Shown here piece by piece: positions 58,313-64,000 of a DNA stretch of 64,000 nt. Numbering within the stretch: position 1 is the first letter of the stretch; every line of letters starts with the position of its first letter. Location: assembly GCF_947488945.1 (NCBI RefSeq), contig NZ_CANLBS010000018.1:62001-126000 (forward strand). Direction: 5' to 3'. Below the pieces are notes generated by a model, which worked only from the letters and a program-made list of their open reading frames with translations, was not told where the DNA came from and did not search any database. The position numbers were made by a program, and so were the translations under genes. This DNA comes from an uncultured Streptomyces sp. GTDB lineage: Bacteria > Actinomycetota > Actinomycetes > Streptomycetales > Streptomycetaceae.

Positions 58313-59725
58313 TCAGGGGCAGCTGACCAGGACGATGGAGAGGGCGGTGCAGGTCGCGCTCGCGGTGTCGTTGGCGGGGTTGGGGTCGGCGGGTGCGGAG
58401 GCGGTCCGCAGGCCGGTGACGGTGACCGGCCCAAGGGCCAGCAGACTCAACGGGACGCGGAAGGTCTTGTTCACGGCGGCGCCGTCGGCGAGGGGCCCGT
58501 AGGAGCAGGTGACCGTGGTGCCGGCGGCGGTGCACCCGGCGGAGAGACTGGTGGCGGAGCTGCCCGGCGGAAGTGTCGCCGTCAGGGTCGCGGACGTGAC
58601 GGCGTCGGGGCCGGTGTTGTGCGCGGTGAGGGTGTAGTTGAGGTAGGGCGCCAGGATGCCGAGGCGGGGCTGTGCGGTGAGATTGACGTCGATGTCCGCG
58701 GCCGGCGGGACGGCGGCGGGGGCGAAGGCGACCGCGTAGGGGAAGGGCCCGAGTGAAAAGGTCGCGGTGACGGTGTTGGTGGCAGTGTCGATGACCGACA
58801 TGGTGCCGTTGTAGCCGTTGGGGACGTACACCGAGGCGCCGTCGGGGGTGACCGCGGACTCGAACGGGCCGTTGCCGACGCCGACGGTGGCGACGACGGT
58901 GTTGCTGGTGGTGTCGATCACAGAGACCGAGGACGCACTGTTGTTGCTGGCGTAGGCGCGAGTGCCGTCCGGGGAGAGTGAGAGGCCGAAGGGACCGATA
59001 CCGACGGGGACGGTCGCGGTGACGGTGTTGGTGGCCGTGTCGATCACTGTGACGGTGTGGGAGTTCTGGTTGCCGACATAGGCACGGGTGCCGTCCGGGG
59101 TCACCTTGATGACATTGGGTTTCAGGCCGGTGCCGACGGTGGCGACGACGGTGTCGGTGGCGGTGTCGATCACCGACACCGTGTTGCCGTTGTTGTTGGA
59201 GACGTAGGCGCGGGTGCCGTCCGGGGACAGCGCGATGCCGAACGGGAGGGCGCCGACCGCGACGGTTCCGGTGACCGTGTTGGTGGCGGTGTCGACGACG
59301 GAGACGGTGTTCGCACCGGAGTCGGCGGTGTAGAGGGTGCCGCCGTCCGGGGACACCGCGAGCTTGATGGGACCGGCGCCGACCGCGATGGTCGTCGTGA
59401 CGGTGTTGCTGGTGGTGTCGATCACCGACACCGAGGACGAGCCGTTGTTGGCGACGTAGGCGCGGGTACCGTCCGGGGAGACCGCCACACCGATCGGGGA
59501 AGATCCCACGGCGATGGTCGCGACGGCCGTGTTGGTGGCCGTGTCGAGCGCCGTCACGGTGTTGCCGCTCAGGTCGGCGACGTACGCCACGGGGGCGGGC
59601 GGCAGCGCCTGCGCGGCCGGGGCGGGCAGCGCGACCAGCCCGGCGACGGCGAGCGCGCCGGCGGCGACCAGCGCGGAGAGTCTGCGTCGCAGACGCGACG
59701 GGCGTAACGCGGAGCGTGAAGACAT
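58313..59725 (-). CDS. Secreted seven-bladed YVTN beta-propeller protein
   Basis: 470 residues. Signal peptide: Arg-rich start, hydrophobic 'LSALVAAGALAVAGLVALP' and a likely cut after 'APAAQA' near residue 40. Residues 47-340 are exactly seven 42-residue YVTN repeats (AYVxNxxxxTVSVIDTATNTVxATVxVGxxPxxxAxSPDGTR). Residues about 345-470 form a DUF11-like beta-sandwich ('YTLTAHNTGPDAVTSATLT'). An extracellular binding role is likely; no enzyme motif. ATG 59725 has GAGG eight bases ahead. Confidence 0.92.
   Translation of the reverse strand: MSSRSALRPSRLRRRLSALVAAGALAVAGLVALPAPAAQALPPAPVAYVADLSGNTVTALDTATNTAVATIAVGSSPIGVAVSPDGTRAYVANNGSSSVSVIDTTSNTVTTTIAVGAGPIKLAVSPDGGTLYTADSGANTVSVVDTATNTVTGTVAVGALPFGIALSPDGTRAYVSNNNGNTVSVIDTATDTVVATVGTGLKPNVIKVTPDGTRAYVGNQNSHTVTVIDTATNTVTATVPVGIGPFGLSLSPDGTRAYASNNSASSVSVIDTTSNTVVATVGVGNGPFESAVTPDGASVYVPNGYNGTMSVIDTATNTVTATFSLGPFPYAVAFAPAAVPPAADIDVNLTAQPRLGILAPYLNYTLTAHNTGPDAVTSATLTATLPPGSSATSLSAGCTAAGTTVTCSYGPLADGAAVNKTFRVPLSLLALGPVTVTGLRTASAPADPNPANDTASATCTALSIVLVSCP
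58706..59587 (-). repeat. Seven 126-base in-frame repeats (YVTN blades)
   Basis: Each unit encodes one 42-residue blade; blades 2-6 are most alike. Similarity at DNA level is high around 'gtgtcgatcaccgacac' segments, so recombination or copy-number change is possible. Confidence 0.9.
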
Positions 59726-60139
59726 CGAGTGCCTCAACCTTCTTCGAGGCCCACCCCGCGTCAGGGTGCCGAGACGGCGACCCATGGGCGCCGCGTGTCC
59801 ACCGCCCCCCGGCCACCGCCACCGGGACGTACCCGCAGCGGAGCGAACATCCCTGGTGGCCAACGGCGTTGACCCCCTCGACACCCCCAGCATGGCACCC
59901 CGGCCCCCCACATCGGCCCCGAACCGGCACATCCGCACGCGCGTGGCCCAAAAGGGACGTCGCGGGGCCACGGCCCGCCGGCTTCGACGTCAGGGAGACC
60001 CGCCGGCCGAGCCGCGGAAGCGCCCGCGGCCGGTGCGGCCGCGGGCGCGTTCGCGCCGGATCCTGGTTCTCCGGGGGCAACGCGCGGCGGACAACGGGCT
60101 TCCGCAGCAAGGCCGCCACAGCGCCCCTCCGCTCAAAGG
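59726..60139. other. 414-base gap upstream of the YVTN gene
   Basis: No convincing gene. It holds the YVTN promoter (not identifiable) and the strong hairpin at 60020-60048 that ends the trefoil-like gene. The sequence is GC-rich with mixed codon positions. Confidence 0.6.
60020..60048 (-). terminator. 13-base perfect hairpin terminator
   Basis: GCGCCCGCGGCCG (60020-60032) pairs fully with 60036-60048 around a 3-base loop, 91 bases after the trefoil-like gene's stop. Confidence 0.8.
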
Positions 60140-60715
60140 TCAGGCGCGGTGGATCTTCCAGTCGGCGACGTTCTCGGCGCGGTTGAAGTACGCGTTGGTG
60201 CAGACCTCGTACTGGCCCGAGGCGGCACCGCTGCCGTTCGTCTCCAGGAATCCGCCGTTGCCGGCGTAGGTGTTCCACAGGTGCACGACGTCGCCGGTGC
60301 GGACCGTGCCGTCCGCGGGCGAGGAGGTGCGGGCGAAGATGCGCCAGTTGCCCGTGCCGGAACCGGCGGCACGCTCCTTGGCCGTCGAGGTCAGCACGTC
60401 GTACAGGGCCGCGGCCTGCTTCTGCGCGCTGCCGGCGTGCCCGTTGGTGTCGAGGTACCCGCCGTCGCCCCCGTAGAGGTTGCGCAGCTGGATCAGGTCA
60501 CCACTGGTGACGGGGGTGCCGGCCGCCTTGCCGCCGGCGGACAGGATCTCCCACGTGCCCGTGCCCTGGCCCCGGGTCGGCGACTCCGCGGTCGACACCC
60601 CGTACTTCGCGCCGGACGCGCTGGCGTGCCCGTTGGTGTCGAGGTATCCGCCCTTGTAGTCGTTGTAGGCGTTCTGCAGGTGGATCCTGTCGCCGTACTT
60701 CAGCTCGTTCGCCAT
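60140..60715 (-). CDS. Three-repeat beta-trefoil-like protein
   Basis: 191 residues made of three repeats of about 60-65 residues. Each begins G-D-x-[IV]-x-L-x-N-x-Y and contains GG[YF]L[DE]TNG, then a Y-x-V strand and ends with W-[EKR]-I. Three-fold repetition and this W/I closure are what one sees in beta-trefoils (ricin, MIR, fascin-like), so carbohydrate or surface binding is likely (inference). No signal peptide, so cytoplasmic or exported by another route. ATG 60715 sits 9 bases after GAGGAG; the GTG at 60724 is too close to it. Confidence 0.82.
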   Translation of the reverse strand: MANELKYGDRIHLQNAYNDYKGGYLDTNGHASASGAKYGVSTAESPTRGQGTGTWEILSAGGKAAGTPVTSGDLIQLRNLYGGDGGYLDTNGHAGSAQKQAAALYDVLTSTAKERAAGSGTGNWRIFARTSSPADGTVRTGDVVHLWNTYAGNGGFLETNGSGAASGQYEVCTNAYFNRAENVADWKIHRA

Positions 60716-60913
60716 CGCGGCCACTCCTCATCGGTCTTCGGACAGCACGGTGCTGCCACGCGGCGCTGCCGCCCCGCCCACGCACGCAGGGCGACCGCCG
60801 TCACCGCGATCATGGTCGGACGAGCCACCGCCCCACCCCACAACAGCCACCACACCACCCGCACCGGTCACGGACCCGCACCGTGTTGACACGGCCCCGG
60901 GGGGTTCCGCGCG

Positions 60914-62179
60914 TCAGGCGACCGTGCGCAGCGCCCGGAGGGCGGGGCGGCTGCCCCGGACGACGCGGTGGGCACAGGTGGCGGCGAGGAGTTCGCCGAG
61001 GAGGTCCGGGTCGCCCGTCTCCAGGCCGAGCAGCGACTCGATGCGCTCCAGGCGCTGGTAGAGCGACTGACGGCCGATGTGCAGCAGGGAGGCGGTGCGG
61101 GTCGGCGAACAGCCGTGCCGCAGGTGCACCTCCAGGGTGCGGACCAGGTCGCTGGGGTGGGCGGCCTCCCATTCCAGCAGCGGCCCGAGGGTCTGCTGGA
61201 CGAGCCGGGCGAGCCGGTCCCGGTTGGCGTCCACCCCGCCCCGGGTCAACTCGCGCTCCAACGCCAGCGCACGGGAGGAGGTGACCTGCGGCAGGTCGCC
61301 CGGCACGGGTTCGGGGGCCGGGACGGTGAGGGCCAGCTCCAGCGTGGTGCGGGCGGTGCGGACGGTGTCGCTCCAGCGCAGCCAGCCCCCGTCGGCGGGC
61401 ACGGCGTGTCCCACGGCCACCGTGGTGCCGGGCTCGGCGGTGGCGGCGAAGGCCTCCTGCACCGCCCTGACGGCGTCGCGGGCGACCCCGTGCCGCGCGG
61501 CGGGCAGGGCCAGCAGGGCGAGGACGTCGCCGGGGAACATCGCGTGCAGAGCGTTGCAGCGGCCCTCCGCGCCCAGCAGCGCCAGGGCGCGGGTGACCGT
61601 GCGCGGACCGCCGGTGAGGGACACCCCGACCAGCCGGGCGCCGGGTCCCGGGTGGAAGTCGGAGAGCGCGGCGCGGGCGTCCACCTCGGGCTGGTTGAGG
61701 GCACGGGATTCGGCCAGGTCCGCGAGGAGGGACGCCGCGTGGTCGGCGCTGTCGACGTGCACGGCGCGCTCGGTCAGACCGCGGGTGACGATGGCCCGGT
61801 TGGCCGCCTCGGTGACGCGCACGAAGGGCACCATCCGCCGGAGCGCGACGAGCGGCAGCCGGACGGCGGCGGCCTCCTCGACCATCTCCTCGGGCATCCG
61901 CGGCAGCGACCGGCCCACTTCGACGGCCAGTCCGACGGCTCCTCTGTGGACGAGCTCCCGGACATAGAGCCGCAGGTCTGGGCCGCTGACGCCGACCAGC
62001 ATCTGCCCGTCGGTGACCATCAGCTCGCCGCCGTCCAGGAAGTGCGCACCCTCGTAGACCTCGCTGGAGTGCACCCAGCGCACGGGGACGTCGAGCCCTT
62101 CGCGGTGGGCGAGCACCTCGGGTGCGGCGTCCCGGACCACATCGAGCGTCAAGATCTCACGCAAGGTCAACGCGGGCAC
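60914..62179 (-). CDS. PucR-family transcriptional regulator
   Basis: 421 residues. N-terminal PucR domain ('LTLREILTLDVVRDAAPEVLAHREGLDVPVRWVHSSEV', 'FLDGGELMVTDG'), a GGDEF-like middle, and the C-terminal helix-turn-helix 'DLVRTLEVHLRHGCSPTRTASLLHIGRQSLYQRLERIE'. PucR proteins often control purine/allantoin or amino-acid catabolism. GTG 62179 has GGGAGGA six bases before it; a GTG at 62197 is less well placed. Divergent from the deaminase-oxygenase pair, its likely target. Confidence 0.92.
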   Translation of the reverse strand: MPALTLREILTLDVVRDAAPEVLAHREGLDVPVRWVHSSEVYEGAHFLDGGELMVTDGQMLVGVSGPDLRLYVRELVHRGAVGLAVEVGRSLPRMPEEMVEEAAAVRLPLVALRRMVPFVRVTEAANRAIVTRGLTERAVHVDSADHAASLLADLAESRALNQPEVDARAALSDFHPGPGARLVGVSLTGGPRTVTRALALLGAEGRCNALHAMFPGDVLALLALPAARHGVARDAVRAVQEAFAATAEPGTTVAVGHAVPADGGWLRWSDTVRTARTTLELALTVPAPEPVPGDLPQVTSSRALALERELTRGGVDANRDRLARLVQQTLGPLLEWEAAHPSDLVRTLEVHLRHGCSPTRTASLLHIGRQSLYQRLERIESLLGLETGDPDLLGELLAATCAHRVVRGSRPALRALRTVA

Positions 62180-62274
62180 AGGGGGTCCTCCCGACACATC
62201 GTCCGGCCATCAGCTGTTCGGAGAGTACTTTCCGCACGTTGCCCCCTTGTTTCGGCCACAGCAGAGTGGGAGCC

Positions 62275-62760
62275 ATGGATCGCGAGGAGAACATCGCAGG
62301 TGGCGGGCTCGACCCGGTGCTCGCGCGGCGCTGGCTGGACACCGCCGTCGAGGAGGCCAGGACCGGTCTCGCCGAGGGCGGTATCCCGATCGGGGCCGCC
62401 CTCTACGGCCCGGACGGGCGGCTGCTGGGCCGTGGGCACAACCGGCGGGTGCAGGACGACGACCCCTCGGTGCACGGCGAGACGGACGCCTTCCGTGACG
62501 CGGGGCGGCAGCGCTCGTACCGCGGGACCACGATGGTGACCACGCTGTCGCCGTGCTGGTACTGCTCCGGGCTGGTCCGCCAGTTCGGGATCTCCCGGGT
62601 GGTCGTCGGCGAGGCGACCACGTTCCACGGCGGGCACGGGTGGCTGGCCGAGCACGGGGTGGAGATCGTGCTGCTCGACGATCCGGAGTGCGTGGCGATG
62701 ATGCGCGCCTTCATCGAGGAACGGCCGGAACTGTGGAACGAGGACATCGGCGATGAGTGA
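62275..62760 (+). CDS. Cytosine-deaminase-like nucleoside/nucleobase deaminase
   Basis: 161 residues. Zinc-deaminase motifs: His67-Gly-Glu69 (HxE) and Pro93-Cys94-x2-Cys97 (PCxxC in 'SPCWYC'). The closest pattern is the small yeast-type cytosine deaminase/guanine deaminase group, not the large CodA. The C-terminal 'CVAMMRAFIEERPELWNEDIG' is typical of that group, where it closes the active site. Substrate may be cytosine or an analogue. The stop overlaps the following oxygenase gene by eight bases, so the two are coupled. Confidence 0.9.
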   Translation: MDREENIAGGGLDPVLARRWLDTAVEEARTGLAEGGIPIGAALYGPDGRLLGRGHNRRVQDDDPSVHGETDAFRDAGRQRSYRGTTMVTTLSPCWYCSGLVRQFGISRVVVGEATTFHGGHGWLAEHGVEIVLLDDPECVAMMRAFIEERPELWNEDIGDE

Positions 62761-63763
62761 CACCACCCCTGCGGCATCCCCCGCGACCGGCACCGCCACC
62801 GCGGCGCCGCGCGTGCCGACCATCGACCTGGGGCCCTGGCTCTCGGGTGACCCGCAGGCCCGTGCGGAGATCGCGGCGACCGTCGACCGGGCGCTGCGGA
62901 CCGCGGGCTTCCTGCTGGTCACCGGTCACGGCGTCGCGCCGGAGCTGCGGGAGGGCATCCGCTCCGCGGCCCGCGACTTCTTCCGCCGGCCGGCCGAGGA
63001 GAAGCAGCCGTACTCGGTGAAGGTGGGCGGGCGCGGCTGGCTCGGACCGGGCGCCGAGGCCAACGGCTACTCCGAAGGCACCGAGACGCCCCCGGACCTC
63101 AAGGAGTCGCTGACGTTCGCCTCCGAGGAGCCGACCGGCGACCCGGCCGTGGACGCCGAGTGGTTCCGGCCCAACGTCTGGCCGGCCGAGGCTCCCGAAC
63201 TCAAGGAGCTGTCGCACGCGTACCTGACGGCGATGCGGGCCCTGTCCGACCAGTTGCTGGAGCTGCTGGCGGCGGCCCTGGACGAGCCGGCGGACTTCTT
63301 CACCCGGCACACCGACCACCCGACGTGGGGCTTCAACGTCAACTGGTACCCGGGCACCGAGGTCACCGGCACGCCGCAGGAGGGCCAGTTCCGGATCGGC
63401 CCGCACACCGACTTCGGCACGGTCACGGTCCTGGACCGGCAGGCCGGCAAGGGCGGCCTGCAGGTCTTCACGGACGAGGGGGGCTGGGAGGACGCGCCGT
63501 TCGACCCGGACGCCTTCACGATCAACATCGGTGACCTGATGGCCCGTTGGACCGGTGACCGCTGGCGTTCCGGCCGTCACCGCGTGCTCCCGCCGCCGGC
63601 CGACGCGCCCGCCGAGGAGCTCATGTCCCTGGTCTACTTCTACGAGTGCGACCCGGGCACCACGGTGACCCCGCTGCCCGCCCCGAAGGGGGTGGTGGCG
63701 TACGAACCGGTCGACTCGCACGTCTACCTGCGCGAGAAGCTCGACGCCATCACGGTCGACTGA
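62753..63763 (+). CDS. 2-oxoglutarate/Fe(II)-dependent oxygenase, IPNS-like
   Basis: 336 residues. N-terminal DIOX_N region ('VPTIDLGPWL', 'GFLLVTGHGV') and C-terminal jelly-roll with His218-x-Asp220 ('GPHTDFGTVTVL') and distal His276 ('SGRHRVLPPP'), the iron triad. The Arg of the usual RxS 2-oxoglutarate anchor is not at its expected place ('EELMSLVYFYE' instead). Together with the deaminase gene it may act on a modified nucleobase; this is inference. ATG 62753 lies inside the deaminase gene's end. Confidence 0.9.
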   Translation: MSDTTPAASPATGTATAAPRVPTIDLGPWLSGDPQARAEIAATVDRALRTAGFLLVTGHGVAPELREGIRSAARDFFRRPAEEKQPYSVKVGGRGWLGPGAEANGYSEGTETPPDLKESLTFASEEPTGDPAVDAEWFRPNVWPAEAPELKELSHAYLTAMRALSDQLLELLAAALDEPADFFTRHTDHPTWGFNVNWYPGTEVTGTPQEGQFRIGPHTDFGTVTVLDRQAGKGGLQVFTDEGGWEDAPFDPDAFTINIGDLMARWTGDRWRSGRHRVLPPPADAPAEELMSLVYFYECDPGTTVTPLPAPKGVVAYEPVDSHVYLREKLDAITVD

Positions 63764-63800
63764 CCGGCGCACCGCCTCGGCACGTCCCGACGCCCGTCCC

Positions 63801-63848
63801 CGCCCGCCGCCCCGGTCCGTCCGGAGAAGCGGACCGCGGGGGCGGGCG
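63801..63848 (+). terminator. Long imperfect hairpin terminator
   Basis: CGCCCGCCGCCCCGGTCCG (63801-63819) pairs with 63830-63848 except for a few central bases; flanking GACGCCC/GGGCGTC extends the stem. Lies 37 bases after the oxygenase stop. Confidence 0.7.
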
Positions 63849-63943
63849 TCGGGCCGTCTGCGGCGGGACGGGGCCGGGCCCGGCCCATAACCCGTGCGGG
63901 CGGGGGTACCCGACCCACAGGACAGATCGGAAGAGGAGGTCCT

Positions 63944-64000
63944 GTGACCAGAAATCGGGATACGTCCCTGCGCGCGGTCGGGTGGGCGCAGTCGTTCCCC
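63944..64000 (+). CDS. Start of a further gene, cut by the window end
   Basis: A strong ribosome site, AGAGGAGGT (63932-63940), stands just before a GTG at 63944. The 19 codons visible read MTRNRDTSLRAVGWAQSFP. Too short to assign. It follows the oxygenase gene after a hairpin. Confidence 0.6.
   Translation, partial: MTRNRDTSLRAVGWAQSFP

Noticed and set aside
58706..59587. CRISPR-like regular repeats
   Set aside because: The 126-base period stays in frame and encodes YVTN blades; there are no short unique spacers.
1..64000. tRNA, rRNA, transposase, integrase or attachment sites
   Set aside because: None recognised on reading both strands; no phage or conjugative genes and no target-site duplications seen.

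Overview
The window is chromosomal DNA of a Streptomyces-type actinomycete. It is very GC-rich with strong G/C at third codon positions, it uses GTG and TTG starts freely, and many neighbouring genes overlap by four bases (ATGA or GTGA). It also carries an IdeR/DmdR-type iron box, a SepF-like cell-division protein, an F420-type luciferase-like enzyme and an RsbW-like kinase. I saw no tRNA, rRNA, insertion sequence or CRISPR array.

Region 1 (1-13.5 kb) looks like a surface-glycopolymer locus: the end of a propeller/FN3/LamG surface protein, a lipoprotein, a family 2 glycosyltransferase, an MFS exporter, two family 4 glycosyltransferases, a Wzy-like polymerase, a Wzx-like flippase, a Wzz/tyrosine-kinase-like co-polymerase with a degraded P-loop, a TagD-like cytidylyltransferase and a CDP-alcohol phosphotransferase. 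The last two suggest a phosphopolyol component.

Region 2 (13.6-20.5 kb) is a complete Mrp/Mnh Na+/H+ antiporter operon on the minus strand (A/B fusion, C, D, E, F, G), every junction being a 4-base overlap. An anti-sigma-type kinase gene lies divergently beside it.

Region 3 (21.3-31 kb) has an amino-acid permease, ornithine carbamoyltransferase and arginine deiminase (arginine catabolism or salvage), then the two-gene RNA repair system pnkp-hen1, then a homocysteine S-methyltransferase. A hairpin with an alternative pairing partner lies between pnkp and arcA.

Region 4 (31-42.7 kb) holds assorted genes: an LLM oxidoreductase, a protein of unknown function, a MazG-like pyrophosphohydrolase coupled to an ABC/SMC-like ATPase, a SepF-like protein, a DeoR regulator divergent from a SIS-domain sugar isomerase, an acidic protein of unknown function, a siderophore uptake locus (binding lipoprotein plus two permeases, no ATPase) behind an iron box, and a MarR gene that looks leaderless, followed by a DHA2-type drug exporter.

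Region 5 (44.6-54.2 kb) is the most interesting. A NodD/NahR-like LysR regulator faces a nine-gene putative aromatic ring-cleavage cluster: two FAH-family hydrolases, a cyclase-family hydrolase, an FAD monooxygenase, an ACMSD-like amidohydrolase, an extradiol-type VOC dioxygenase, an SDR and a two-subunit CoA-transferase. The gap between regulator and cluster contains two ATC-N9-GAT motifs arranged like a rhizobial nod box. The substrate is unknown.

Region 6 (54.2-64 kb) has a LysE exporter, an XRE-cupin regulator with a perfect inverted repeat over its start codon, a His-rich methyltransferase, an NCS1 permease, a secreted seven-bladed YVTN propeller, a three-repeat beta-trefoil-like protein, a PucR regulator divergent from a cytosine-deaminase-like/2-oxoglutarate-oxygenase pair, and the first codons of a further gene at the right edge. 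Several very clean hairpins mark transcript ends.
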